Below, piece by piece: positions 27,205 through 35,936 of a stretch of DNA of 64,000 nt. Within the stretch, counting starts at the first letter, position 1; each line of letters begins with the position of its first letter. A program made the position numbers and the translations under genes. The stretch is from Streptococcus sp. oral taxon 056 str. F0418. GTDB lineage: Bacteria; Bacillota; Bacilli; Lactobacillales; Streptococcaceae. A model generated the notes under the pieces. That model made no database searches. It was given only the letters and a program-made list of their open reading frames with translations, and was not told where the DNA came from. The stretch covers positions 1,054,001 through 1,118,000 of the forward strand of contig NZ_AFQU01000001.1 of assembly GCF_000220065.1 (NCBI RefSeq), written 5' to 3'.

Positions 27205-27230
27205 ACACTGACTTGATCAAGTCTAAGTGT
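27205..27230. repeat. Palindrome downstream of the DUF1292 gene
   Basis: GACTTGATCAAGTC (27210-27223) is a perfect 14-base palindrome, extended by ACACT and AGTGT arms. No T tract follows. The rest of 27042-27257 shows no gene. Confidence 0.5.
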
Positions 27231-27257
27231 CAATTTCGATTGATCGGTCAGTTTTTC

Positions 27258-27569
27258 TTACTCTTCCATGAAGCTATTGAAGACTTCTTCAATCATGTTC
27301 CATTCTTCTTCAGAATCTTCTGGAATTGGTTGAAGATCTCCCTCTGTACCATCTTCATTTTCTGTAAATGAGTAAGCTTGAATTTCAATCTCGCCATTCT
27401 CATCCTCTTCTGCATTAGCAGGTACAAGAAGGACATAGTTTTTACCAAATTCTTCCATACCATCAATGGTCAAAAGAATTTCAAACAACGTTTCATTCCC
27501 TTGCTCATCAACTAAGGTAATCATTTCACGCTCTTCATGCTCGTGGTCATGGTTGTGATCATGTGCCAT
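27258..27569 (-). CDS. DUF1292 family protein
   Basis: 103 residues from [14 protein letters not shown] at 27569 (GAGGAA ten bases upstream; a GTG two codons earlier is possible). A histidine-rich start is followed by [20 protein letters not shown] and an acidic C-terminus ending [10 protein letters not shown]. The protein is a small soluble acidic one found next to ruvX and ireB across Firmicutes. Function not established. Confidence 0.9.
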   Translation of the reverse strand: MAHDHNHDHEHEEREMITLVDEQGNETLFEILLTIDGMEEFGKNYVLLVPANAEEDENGEIEIQAYSFTENEDGTEGDLQPIPEDSEEEWNMIEEVFNSFMEE

Positions 27570-27592
27570 ATTCACTATTCCTCAATTCTTTT

Positions 27593-28012
27593 TTAATAAT
27601 TTCGATCCAAATAATTTTGTAGAATTAGTTGTGCAGCCAATTTATCAATCACTTTTTTGCGCTTACTACGGCTGACATCCGCTTGTTCAATCAGCATACG
27701 CTCAGCAGCTACTGTCGTCAAACGCTCATCCTGATAATCAACTGGCAACCCAAATAACTCAGCAACTTTCTCGCCATAGGCTTGACTAGCCTCCACACGT
27801 GGACCACTAGTATTATTCATATTCTTAGGAAGTCCTATGACAAATTTATCTACTTTGTATTCTGAGACTAATGCACCAAGGCGCTCAAAACCAAACTGTC
27901 CTTGTTCTTCGTCAATCTGAATAATCTCTAAGCCTTGTGCTGTAAATCCAAGAGGATCACTAATCGCAACCCCAACTGTCTTAGAGCCTACATCTAACCC
28001 CATAATTCTCAT
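27593..28012 (-). CDS. ruvX: Putative Holliday junction resolvase RuvX (YqgF)
   Basis: 139 residues with the RNase H-like fold. Catalytic acids are in [29 protein letters not shown], and [16 protein letters not shown]. It is thought to act on branched DNA and in 16S rRNA maturation. It shares one base with the ireB stop, showing tight coupling. Confidence 0.94.
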   Translation of the reverse strand: MRIMGLDVGSKTVGVAISDPLGFTAQGLEIIQIDEEQGQFGFERLGALVSEYKVDKFVIGLPKNMNNTSGPRVEASQAYGEKVAELFGLPVDYQDERLTTVAAERMLIEQADVSRSKRKKVIDKLAAQLILQNYLDRNY

Positions 28013-28278
28013 TAAAGATCGATGCCTTGCCCTTTCAAGTAATAACGAACCAATTCTTCAACAATTTCATCACGCTCATATTTTCGGATTTGATTACGCG
28101 CATTGTTGTAACGGGGTACATACGCAGGATCTCCACTGAGAACATACCCGACGATTTGATTGATTGGATTGTAGCCTTTTTCATTGAGTGAAGTATAGAC
28201 ATCAGTCAATGTCTCGCTAATCTCTTTTTTATTTGAGTCGTCGAGATTAAAACGTACTGTTTCATCTGTAAATCCCAC
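28012..28278 (-). CDS. ireB: IreB family regulatory phosphoprotein (UPF0297)
   Basis: 88 residues from the GTG at 28278 ([14 protein letters not shown]); the family start and length (88) match exactly, and GAGGGTG lies upstream. Earlier in-frame ATGs have no site and would overlap the promoter. The core is [38 protein letters not shown] (given in parts). In enterococci this protein is a target of the PASTA kinase IreK and lowers cephalosporin resistance. Confidence 0.93.
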   Translation of the reverse strand: MGFTDETVRFNLDDSNKKEISETLTDVYTSLNEKGYNPINQIVGYVLSGDPAYVPRYNNARNQIRKYERDEIVEELVRYYLKGQGIDL

Positions 28279-28308
28279 AATTACACCCTCTTTCATTGGA
28301 ATACTTCT

Positions 28309-28317
28309 ATTGTAGCA
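28309..28317 (-). promoter_or_regulatory. Extended -10 promoter of ireB-ruvX-DUF1292
   Basis: TGCTACAAT on the minus strand, about 30 bases before the ireB GTG. No clear -35. Confidence 0.6.
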
Positions 28318-28372
28318 TATTTCAGAACTTTTCACAAATGTTACAAATCAATATCAAAGCGAAAATTTCTGC

Positions 28373-28945
28373 TTATTTTTCTTCTGTCGCCCCATTAACG
28401 ATTTGATTATCAATATACTGAGCTGGCTTGATCTTCAATAATTCTTTTAGTTTCAAACCCTTTAAATACTCTGTATTAGACGCTTTATCAACATCTAAAG
28501 TCTGAAAATCAAGAGTAGTTACGCGCTTCAATTCATTTTCATTTAAGATCTGTAATGAGGTACTAAAGCCTGGTAAGTCTTTCACCTGTTGGTAATTCGC
28601 ATCTTCTTCTAAAGACTTATTTAGCAAATTCTGGGCTTCCTCTATGCCATATTGTGCTATGGCTTGCTTCAGGTCATCTGCATTCGGAGAGATTTGCTCC
28701 AAAGTCAAACCCAAAAATTGATCTCCCTTATAAGTAACGATTTGTTTTTGTTGAGAACCATCTTCATTTTTTGGAAAAACTAACGTCCTCGTCATAACAG
28801 TATTTTTTTCAGCATTTGCGATAATTGGTAAAGTTGTGTCTATTTTATCTTTTGAACTAGCTGTTCCTGAATTTGATTTTTTTGAGCCACAACCAGTCAA
28901 TACTAACAAGGCGACTCCTAATAATAGCACTGTTTTTTTCATCAT
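28373..28945 (-). CDS. DUF1307-like lipoprotein
   Basis: 190 residues with a lipoprotein signal (KKTVLLLGVALLVLTGCGSKK, lipobox LTGC; shown only in outline). The mature part starts with a short Ser/Lys linker and has VMTRTLVFPKNEDGSQQKQI and GDQFLGLTLEQIS, in keeping with the DUF1307/YehR group. Exposed on the cell surface, function unknown. It has its own promoter and lies between ireB and spx. Confidence 0.82.
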   Translation of the reverse strand: MMKKTVLLLGVALLVLTGCGSKKSNSGTASSKDKIDTTLPIIANAEKNTVMTRTLVFPKNEDGSQQKQIVTYKGDQFLGLTLEQISPNADDLKQAIAQYGIEEAQNLLNKSLEEDANYQQVKDLPGFSTSLQILNENELKRVTTLDFQTLDVDKASNTEYLKGLKLKELLKIKPAQYIDNQIVNGATEEK

Positions 28946-28962
28946 TCTAGCCTCCTATCCTT

Positions 28963-28990
28963 ATTGTACCATATCAACTACTTCTGTCAA
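28963..28990 (-). promoter_or_regulatory. Promoter of the DUF1307-like lipoprotein gene
   Basis: Minus strand TTGACA (28985-28990), 16 bases, TACAAT (28963-28968), with TG one base upstream. Confidence 0.78.
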
Positions 28991-29076
28991 TGTTATGACC
29001 AATTTATGAGAGCAAAAAAGCACGGTCAGTCTCCACTAAACAAGTAAAGCAGATCTTTCCCATGCCTTTTTATATA

Positions 29077-29475
29077 TTATAGCGCAGCTCTTAAACGCGC
29101 CTCTGCATTTTCAACATTGCGAACAGAACGTGGTAGAAAGGCACGTATGTCATCTTCTTTATAACCAACTTGCAGGCGTTTGTCATCGACTAAGATTGGA
29201 CTTTTGAGAATACGTGGCGTCTCCATGATAATATCAATGACTTCGCTCACACTCAAATCCTCAATGTCAACTCCCAAACCTTTGGCATAACGATTTTTGG
29301 AAGAAACAATACTTGCGATACCATTTTCAGTTTTGGTCAAAATATCTAAAATTTCTTTTTTTGTGATTCCCTCTTTGCCGAGGTTTTGTTCTTTGTAAGT
29401 TAATTGATGGGAATTAAGCCAGGTCTTTGCTTTCTTACAGCTTGTACAACTTGAAACTGTGTAAATTGTAATCAT
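29077..29475 (-). CDS. spx: Spx/ArsC family transcriptional regulator
   Basis: 132 residues. The redox switch is CTSC at residues 10-13 (YTVSSCTSCKKAKTWL), and RILKSPILVDDKRLQVGY is the conserved middle. Spx proteins bind the RNA polymerase alpha subunit and adjust transcription in oxidative and envelope stress. Streptococci have two (SpxA1, SpxA2); the neighbourhood fits the copy beside recA/ireB, but the paralogue number is not certain. Confidence 0.93.
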   Translation of the reverse strand: MITIYTVSSCTSCKKAKTWLNSHQLTYKEQNLGKEGITKKEILDILTKTENGIASIVSSKNRYAKGLGVDIEDLSVSEVIDIIMETPRILKSPILVDDKRLQVGYKEDDIRAFLPRSVRNVENAEARLRAAL

Positions 29476-29516
29476 GTAAGGACTCCTTTCAGTACCCGAT
29501 ATTACTATCGTAGTCT

Positions 29517-29525
29517 ATTATACCA
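29517..29525 (-). promoter_or_regulatory. Extended -10 promoter of spx
   Basis: TGGTATAAT on the minus strand, 42 bases before the start codon. The leader carries the small palindrome CGATATTACTATCG. Confidence 0.7.
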
Positions 29526-29551
29526 CAAAAACCATCGGTCTTGCGACCTAT
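29526..29551 (-). terminator. Weak terminator after recA
   Basis: Minus strand ATAGGTC-GCAA-GACCGAT (six of seven pairs) followed by GGTTTTTG. Confidence 0.45.
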
Positions 29552-29561
29552 TTTAGAAAAT

Positions 29562-30713
29562 TTATTCCTCTATTTCGATAGCATCATCTAACTCAAGCGT
29601 CACTTCTTCTATATTTTCAGTGATTTTTCCTGTTTTTTCTGGTGTTATTGCTTCCGCTTCCTCATCTGCATCAATAAGTCCAAAACGAACACGGACTTTC
29701 TGATCGATTTCCTCAAAAACTTCTGGATGATCCGCTAAATATTTTTTAGCATTTTCAGATCCTTGACCAATTTTTTCATCGTTGTAAGAATACCAAGCAC
29801 CCGCTTTTTTGATGATATCTAAGTCAGTTGCAATCTTAATCAGCTCCCCTGTCTTAGAAATACCTTCTCCATACATGATTTCCACAAAAGCTTCCTTGAA
29901 TGGCGGAGCTACTTTATTTTTTACAACTTTAATTTTGGTTTCTTTACCAACATTTGTATCTTTCGCATCACCAGTCCCCTTGATTTGAGTATTTCCACGA
30001 ACGTCCAAACGGACAGAAGCATAGAATTTCAAGGCACGACCACCTGGTGTTGTTTCAGGATTCCCAAACATCACACCGACTTTTTCGCGCAACTGGTTAA
30101 TGAAAATCGCAATCGTCTTAGTTTTGTTGATGGATGCAGATAGTTTACGCATCGCCTGGCTCATCATACGAGCCTGCAAGCCGACATGGCTATCTCCAAT
30201 ATCCCCATCGATTTCCGCACGTGGAACCAAGGCAGCAACTGAGTCAATAACTACCAAGTCAACTGCACCTGAATCAATCAATTTCCCAGCAATTTCTAAA
30301 CCTTGTTCCCCAGAATCAGGCTGAGACAGCAAGAGCTCATCGATATTCACACCCAATGCTGCTGCATAAGACGGGTCCAAAGCATGTTCGGCATCGATAA
30401 AGGCTGCGATTCCGCCTTCTTTTTGTGCTTGTGCTACTGCATGAAGAGCCACTGTTGTCTTACCAGAAGATTCTGGGCCGTAGATTTCAATGATTCTTCC
30501 CTTAGGATAACCACCAGCACCAAGAGCGATATCCAAGGCCAAAGAACCTGAGCTCATAACTTGAACTTTTTGCTCTGCTCGCTCGCCCAGACGCATCACT
30601 GCACCCTTACCAAAATCTTTCTCAATATTTTTCAAAGCGTTGTCTAAAGCCTTTTGACGTTCATCGCCAAATTTCTTTGTAATATCATCTAAATTCTTTT
30701 GTTTCTTTGCCAT
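29562..30713 (-). CDS. recA: Recombinase A
   Basis: 383 residues. Walker A is [17 protein letters not shown], and the core [22 protein letters not shown] and [22 protein letters not shown] are unmistakable. Filament-forming ATPase for strand exchange in repair and in natural transformation. It follows cinA in the competence-controlled operon and has its own extended -10 promoter at 30763. Confidence 0.99.
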   Translation of the reverse strand: MAKKQKNLDDITKKFGDERQKALDNALKNIEKDFGKGAVMRLGERAEQKVQVMSSGSLALDIALGAGGYPKGRIIEIYGPESSGKTTVALHAVAQAQKEGGIAAFIDAEHALDPSYAAALGVNIDELLLSQPDSGEQGLEIAGKLIDSGAVDLVVIDSVAALVPRAEIDGDIGDSHVGLQARMMSQAMRKLSASINKTKTIAIFINQLREKVGVMFGNPETTPGGRALKFYASVRLDVRGNTQIKGTGDAKDTNVGKETKIKVVKNKVAPPFKEAFVEIMYGEGISKTGELIKIATDLDIIKKAGAWYSYNDEKIGQGSENAKKYLADHPEVFEEIDQKVRVRFGLIDADEEAEAITPEKTGKITENIEEVTLELDDAIEIEE

Positions 30714-30762
30714 TTATTTCTCCTATTTGTTCTAAAATATCTTTTCTTCTAGCTGTTTGTTC

Positions 30763-30771
30763 ATTATATCA
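30763..30771 (-). promoter_or_regulatory. Internal recA promoter
   Basis: TGATATAAT (extended -10) on the minus strand in the gap between cinA and recA, giving basal recA expression outside competence. Confidence 0.65.
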
Positions 30772-30775
30772 AAAA

Positions 30776-32032
30776 TTATTTGTTTAATAAAGCCTTGTGT
30801 ACTAGATTGAAGGCATGCAAAACAGCAATTTCCCTCACATCATGTCGACTGCGTCCTGCAATATTGACCTTAATAATTTTTGTTGCATCAGCACTAGCTA
30901 AGCCAATAAAAACCGTCCCAGATGGATGACCTTCCAGTGAATCTGGGCCTGCCACGCCTGTCAGACTGACAGCTAGATCACTCTGGGTCAGCTTTCTAGC
31001 CTGCTCTGCCATTTTCCCAGCCGTAAAAGCTGAAACGACACCGTGCTGCTCCAAGTCTCTCAATGGAATATCCAGCATCCGGCTCTTTTCCTCCATGCTG
31101 TAGGTGACAAAGCCACCTGAAAAAATAGCTGAAGCACCAGCAAAATCCGCCAAGGTCGCTTGAAAAAGACCCGCCGTCAGACTCTCTGCCGCTGAAATCG
31201 TCTTGCCTTGGCTCTTCAGCAAATCAAAAGCCACCCGAGCCAAGGAATTGTCATCTCCATAGCCATAAAAAATCTCGGACAAAGCTTGTCCTTCAAAAGT
31301 TTTATGTGCCAAAATTGACTGTTCAACAACTGCAAGCTTTTGGTCTGCTTCATCCTGGCTAAATGCTTTCGTAGATAGCCGCAAGGTCACCTCCCCCGTC
31401 TTAGCATAAGGAGCAATGGTGGGGTCACTCTGCTGCTCAATCATCTCTGACAAAATAGTCACTAGCTGACTCTCGCCAATACCAAAGAAGCGCAACACTC
31501 GTGAATACAATTTCTGACCTGTGGACAAGAGGGGAACCAGCTCATTATTGACCATTGGCTTGAGCTCGCTAGGCGGGCCGGGCAGGACTACATAGGTCAC
31601 TCCGTCTGCTTCTAACAATCCTCCGACAGCTAATCCGGTCGCATTTGGTAACGGCGTCGAACCTTCGACCAGCTGGGCCTGACGCTCATTATTGGGTGTT
31701 CGAGCGTAATCTGGTCGGCTAGCAAAAAAGCAATCTAGCTTTTCCACAGCATCAGGATTAAAACTCAACTCTCGATCCAAAAATTTAGCCAAGGTCTGCT
31801 TGGTCAAATCATCCTCTGTTGGCCCCAAGCCTCCTGTCAGGATAATCAGATTACTGCGTCCTTGAGCAATTCTTAAAACCGAGAGAAGTCGACTTTCATT
31901 GTCACCCACCGCTGTATGAAAATAAACATCGATCCCCAGACTCGCCAGTTTTTCAGATAAAAATTGGGCATTGGTATTGACAATCTGACCTGTCAGAATC
32001 TCGGTGCCCACAGCAATAATTTCTGCTTTCAT
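30776..32032 (-). CDS. cinA: Competence/damage-inducible protein CinA
   Basis: 418 residues from [20 protein letters not shown] at 32032, chosen for GGAGG upstream; the longer frame to 32104 would cover the SigX box. The N-terminal half is the MoaB/Mog-like molybdopterin-binding domain ([13 protein letters not shown]), the C-terminal half the CinA amidase domain ([26 protein letters not shown]). The protein belongs to the NMN deamidase/ADP-ribose pyrophosphatase family and recruits RecA in transformation. Confidence 0.97.
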   Translation of the reverse strand: MKAEIIAVGTEILTGQIVNTNAQFLSEKLASLGIDVYFHTAVGDNESRLLSVLRIAQGRSNLIILTGGLGPTEDDLTKQTLAKFLDRELSFNPDAVEKLDCFFASRPDYARTPNNERQAQLVEGSTPLPNATGLAVGGLLEADGVTYVVLPGPPSELKPMVNNELVPLLSTGQKLYSRVLRFFGIGESQLVTILSEMIEQQSDPTIAPYAKTGEVTLRLSTKAFSQDEADQKLAVVEQSILAHKTFEGQALSEIFYGYGDDNSLARVAFDLLKSQGKTISAAESLTAGLFQATLADFAGASAIFSGGFVTYSMEEKSRMLDIPLRDLEQHGVVSAFTAGKMAEQARKLTQSDLAVSLTGVAGPDSLEGHPSGTVFIGLASADATKIIKVNIAGRSRHDVREIAVLHAFNLVHKALLNK

Positions 32033-32049
32033 AGAACCTCCTACCTTAC

Positions 32050-32057
32050 TATTCGGA
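32050..32057 (-). promoter_or_regulatory. SigX (ComX) competence box of cinA-recA
   Basis: TCCGAATA on the minus strand, a TNCGAATA box 17 bases before the cinA start. The cinA-recA operon is a known member of the late competence regulon in streptococci. Confidence 0.82.
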
Positions 32058-32134
32058 ATTGGCTTTATTTTATCACAAAAAATCTTAAAAAAGTTGATTT
32101 TCATTTCAGGAAATAAAGAGAGCTGTCAAGTTCC

Positions 32135-32150
32135 TTGACAAACTTGTCAA
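32135..32150. promoter_or_regulatory. 16-base palindrome between cinA and the XRE gene
   Basis: TTGACAA-AC-TTGTCAA is a perfect 7-2-7 inverted repeat in the 270-base gap. It could be an operator for the XRE regulator or another factor. Not known to me. Confidence 0.45.
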
Positions 32151-32218
32151 TATGCTGTGGAAAACTTTTTAAAACGACTAGTGTTATGCAGAATAACCAG
32201 ATTGTTAGGGAAATGCTA

Positions 32219-32247
32219 TTGGCAAATGGTTTGATTCTTTCTATAAT
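32219..32247 (+). promoter_or_regulatory. Promoter of the XRE regulator gene
   Basis: TTGGCA (32219-32224), 17 bases, TATAAT (32242-32247). Confidence 0.8.
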
Positions 32248-32301
32248 GAAGATGAAAAAAGAAATCAGCTAAATATTTTTATTTGAAGAAAGGAGATCAT
32301 T

Positions 32302-32712
32302 ATGAAAATTTCACAAATGCTCAAGAACATTCGTCAACAACATCAACTCACTCAGGAAGCCTTGGCTGAAAGACTCAAGGTTTCCCGCTCTGCCATTGCC
32401 CGCTGGGAAAGTGGAAAAGGGATCCCTGATATTGGCAATCTCATCGCCATTAGCCGCGAGTTTGATATCAGTCTAGACACACTCATCAAGGAGGATGAGC
32501 GCTTGGAGAAAAAGGTTATCGAAGACAGCAAGGCCAAGAAATGGCATTATTTAGTCATCCTCTACCTTTTTTCCATCTTGGTTTATATTGGTGTCTTTGC
32601 TTACTTGCACCATATCTTTATGGCCGGCTTCCTCATCTCCACCCTCTTTATGCTCTTCTATGAACTGCGCATCTTTATCAAGGAAAAGATTTGGAGGCAG
32701 AAGGATAACTAA
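32302..32712 (+). CDS. XRE family regulator with membrane tail
   Basis: 136 residues. The first 65 are a helix-turn-helix of the Cro/CI type (ISQMLKNIRQQHQLTQEALA, LKVSRSAIARWESGKG), followed by a linker and two membrane spans (about 83-102 and 105-122) and a basic tail. Membrane-tethered XRE proteins of this build are common in Firmicutes; targets are unknown. AAAGGAG precedes the start, and a strong terminator follows. Confidence 0.9.
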   Translation: MKISQMLKNIRQQHQLTQEALAERLKVSRSAIARWESGKGIPDIGNLIAISREFDISLDTLIKEDERLEKKVIEDSKAKKWHYLVILYLFSILVYIGVFAYLHHIFMAGFLISTLFMLFYELRIFIKEKIWRQKDN

Positions 32713-32715
32713 ACG

Positions 32716-32751
32716 AAATTCCTTGGATGTTAGAAAACCAAGGAATTTTTT
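32716..32751 (+). terminator. Terminator of the XRE gene
   Basis: AAATTCCTTGG and CCAAGGAATTT form a perfect 11-bp stem, followed by TTTC. Confidence 0.9.
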
Positions 32752-32859
32752 CTATGAAACAAGGAATATAGTCGCACTATTATGAAAGAGAACAGACAAG
32801 CAAAGAAAAAAGAGGAAAGTAAAACTGCAGCTACCTTTGACAAATGAGCTGAATCAAGA

Positions 32860-33465
32860 TTAGATTTGTGTAACATCAATAATAATATCAACTTGTTTAA
32901 ACACATTGGGATCATGAGTGGCAAAAATTACAACCGTATCTGGTGCAACCAGACTTAACAATAACTCTATAATAGCCTGGCCGGTCTGCCGATCAAGCGC
33001 TCCTGTCGGCTCATCAGCCAAAATAATCTTGGCTTTTTTGAGCAAGAGTCGGGCAACAGAAACACGCTGAGCTTGACCACCTGAAAGTTCATAAATTTTA
33101 GAGTTAAGGAATGACTCGTCCAGTCCTACTTTCATTAAAGTAGCAGTCACTTCTGCTTTACCTGCTAACATTTTTAGATTATCCCAGACTGTCTCCTCTT
33201 CCACCAAAGCATAGTTTTGAAAAACATAGCCCAGATAGTTTTTAAATTAATCTCTTTCTTTCATAGCCCAAATATCTTGATTATTCAGTAAGACTTTGCC
33301 ATTATTAGGCTTTTCTAGACGGGCGATTGCATTTAATAACGTTGTTTTTCCTGAACCTGACGGCCCAATCAGAGCATAAGATTTATTCGCTTCAAAAACT
33401 AGATTTACTTGAGAATAGATCCTTTTATTACCATAATTTTTGCTTAAATTTTCTAACTGAATCAT
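32860..33465 (-). pseudogene. Bacteriocin-export ABC ATPase, second copy, with in-frame stop
   Basis: Both parts are in the same frame, 201 codons, interrupted by TAA at 33247-33249 after WAMKERD. The intact paralogue at 35313 has tyrosine at the matching place (KERTYFKNTIGYVFQNY against KERD-stop-FKNYLGYVFQNY). Walker A (GPSGSGKTTLL) is before the stop, and LSGGQAQRVSVARLLL and LADEPTGALD are after it. This is a point nonsense mutation, not a frameshift. The class is the lactococcin-972-group exporter ATPase. Probably dead. Confidence 0.85.
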
Positions 33466-34781
33466 ACTATTTCAAAGTCTCCTTTTATAATCTGAACCCG
33501 GTGTTTCTTGACTTGTAGGAAAGCAAAACCAGACATGGCGGATATCTCAATGATATACAGAAACCCAACTAGGATAGTAACAACAAAATCCCCTCTCATC
33601 AAGATAGTAAGCAAACTGACAAAGAAGATTCCTAGTATCAGGGGCAGTAAAGATTGAAAGATTTCCATACCACTACTTGTCCCCAGCAAGCTCTGCAGGG
33701 AGATTTTTTTAGCTTTCTGCTTCATACGGGTCGAAATGTACTCATAGATAATAAAGAATTGTGCTAAAACCAACATAGCAAGAGCAATGACTGTTCCAGT
33801 CAACTGACTGATAATGGTTTCTCGAGCTAATAAGAGTTGCTCTGAGACTTTTGTCATGCTGGAAAAGTTCGTCAAGCCAGCTTGATCAATTTTTTCTTTT
33901 ATTAAATCTTGTTTAAAGATTCCATTAACTGCAAACACATCATATTTCCCATCAAAAGCGGCATCTTCTGGCAAGTTTTGAAAATTAATTTGCACTAAAA
34001 CAGCATCAATCACTTCTTGCTTAGCAAAAAGCTCATCCTGTTCTCCTTTATGATTAAAAAGGAAAGTCTTCTGTCCATCCGGAACTTCTACTATTTCAAA
34101 ATCTTCAGCTTTAAAGCTACTATACTGGAAATATTCGTAGTCTATCAGCTTTCGAATTCCCTCAATATTGACCATCTGACTGCTAGGAATATAGAGCACA
34201 CCAACTCCATCAGCGTTTGGCTGTCCATATTGATTTTGAGAATTCAGTTCCTTGTTCTTATCCACCAAACCTGTATTCACATAGAACAACTTTTCTGCAA
34301 GTTTTGTATCTACTCCATTATTTGTTAGCTCTTGTTTAAATTCTTGAGGAGCATACTCTACCCTTTCTGGGCTAAGACTTGAACTCTCAGAATAGAGCCA
34401 ATTATCTGCACCAAAAGATTGGATAAAAGTACGTTGTTTAGCTGAACTCTCTTTCATAAAATCCGCGTCTAACTGATGATTTTCATCTGTGTGGGCAGCA
34501 GTATTTTCAAACCAAGTGATTGTATTATAATCCTGCGCTACTTTCCAATTTCCTAAAACAGCGATTTCTTGAGCAGATTTAGAAATAGTCTTTACGCTCT
34601 CTGAAACTGTTATACCAAAGATAAAACAGGATAACAAAATGCCAAAAAGCCAGATATAAAGAACCAGGGGATTTGATTTTTTATTCTTCAAAACTGCCAC
34701 CGCACTCATCAGACGAAGATTTAGCGCAAAAAGAACATTTACAAGCAAACTGAGAAAAATTAGAATTTGTATTTCAAAAAT
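33462..34781 (-). pseudogene. Bacteriocin-associated membrane protein, second copy, 5'-truncated
   Basis: The open stretch corresponds to the last two thirds of the permease-like protein at 35936 (NPLVLYIWLFGILLS onward against NSLIFIVWLAVISSI). It ends in four C-terminal spans. An in-frame stop at 34782 and then unrelated sequence replace the first part. The extracellular domain (ADFMKESSAKQRTFIQSFG) is kept. It overlaps the broken ATPase by four bases. It is the leftover of a second exporter/immunity unit. Confidence 0.8.
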
Positions 34782-34818
34782 TTATTGGAACTTTTGTCTT
34801 TATGCGTTTGTCGTGTCA

Positions 34819-35316
34819 TCATAAATTATTTTTTAAACGCTTCGTATAGTTTTTTATAGAACTCTTTCTTTTCTTTTTTTGATTATTAAACTCTTTTTTG
34901 CCGTAATCAAAATTCGCTACTGAAAATCCCTTGCCATCATCAGAAAAAGTGAAGAATTCTATCCCAATCAATTTATTATTTTTAGCATCTACTACAGTAG
35001 TTCCTAAATTATTGTTAAATTGTTTAACTTCTTCTTCACTAACTCCAAACCCCATAGCAGTGCCATCTGCAATAATATTTGAAAACACTTCTTCTGAAGA
35101 TGCTACTTCTTTGACAGATATTAGATAGACAGCATCTTCTGTTTCTACTTGCCTTACCTTATCCCATCTTTCGGTATCATTCGAAGAGATTGTATAGACT
35201 GTTAAATCCACCGAAGGTTTATTGGAATTTTCTTTTTTAATCACTTGTTTGCCAATTAAGACGATTGCGAGTATTCCAATGACTAGTAGCAAACTAATAT
35301 AAATTTTCTTTTTCAT
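34819..35316 (-). CDS. Membrane-anchored protein of the bacteriocin locus
   Basis: 165 residues as read, with one N-terminal span (IYISLLLVIGILAIVLIG) and an outer domain of about 115 residues (DLTVYTISSNDTERWDKVRQ). The start overlaps the ATPase stop by ATGA, so it is part of the operon. Adding one A in the run of seven (34874-34880) would change the last residues to KKEKKEFYKKLYEAFKK and stop at 34826, a more natural end. No family recognised; an immunity or accessory role is an inference from position. Confidence 0.72.
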   Translation of the reverse strand: MKKKIYISLLLVIGILAIVLIGKQVIKKENSNKPSVDLTVYTISSNDTERWDKVRQVETEDAVYLISVKEVASSEEVFSNIIADGTAMGFGVSEEEVKQFNNNLGTTVVDAKNNKLIGIEFFTFSDDGKGFSVANFDYGKKEFNNQKKKRKSSIKNYTKRLKNNL

Positions 35317-35936
35317 GCCTGACTTCCTATATCTTTTATGTCAATGATAACATCAACTTTACTATATACAGCTGGATCATGTGTTGCTATAATAACATAA
35401 TTGTTCTTGGCTGCTTCACTCAATAATAAGTTGATGATTTCATTCCCAATCTCACTATCCAAGGCTCCTGTAGGTTCATCCGCTAAAATAATTTTACGCG
35501 GTTTCATTAACATTCTTGCAATAGCTACACGCTGAGCTTGTCCCCCAGACAATTCATATATTTTATGTTTTAAATAGTCCCTAGAAAGGCCTACTTTTTC
35601 AAGTATCTCAGATATAATCTTTTTGTCTTTATTGAGGAGTTTTAAATTATCATATACTGTTTTGTTTTCTATCAAAGAATAATTTTGGAATACATACCCA
35701 ATAGTATTTTTAAAATAGGTTCTTTCTTTGGTTTTCCAAATATCCTGTTTATCAACTAACACTTTTCCACTGTCAATTTTTTCTAGCCTTCCTATAATGT
35801 TTAGCAAGGTACTTTTACCTGAACCCGAACCGCCAATCAAGGCGTAGCTTTTCCCAGCTTCAAAGGTTAAATTTAAATCTGTAAATATTTCTTTTGAGCC
35901 ATATTTTTTTGTAACATTCACAATTTCAATTGTCAT
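35313..35936 (-). CDS. ABC transporter ATPase, lactococcin-972 export type
   Basis: 207 residues. Walker A ALIGGSGSGKSTLLN, Q-loop GYVFQNYSLIENKTVYDNL, signature ELSGGQAQRVAIARMLM, Walker B IILADEPTGALDSE and H-loop IIATHDPAV are all complete. Its short length and place after the membrane protein match the putative bacteriocin-export ATPases of the lactococcin-972 group (a LolD/MacB-like type). It shares one base with the stop region of the membrane gene. Confidence 0.93.
   Translation of the reverse strand: MTIEIVNVTKKYGSKEIFTDLNLTFEAGKSYALIGGSGSGKSTLLNIIGRLEKIDSGKVLVDKQDIWKTKERTYFKNTIGYVFQNYSLIENKTVYDNLKLLNKDKKIISEILEKVGLSRDYLKHKIYELSGGQAQRVAIARMLMKPRKIILADEPTGALDSEIGNEIINLLLSEAAKNNYVIIATHDPAVYSKVDVIIDIKDIGSQA

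Noticed and set aside
33247-33249. Frameshift in the second ATPase
   Set aside because: Both halves are in the same frame; the break is a TAA stop codon, so it is a nonsense mutation, unlike the homopolymer breaks.
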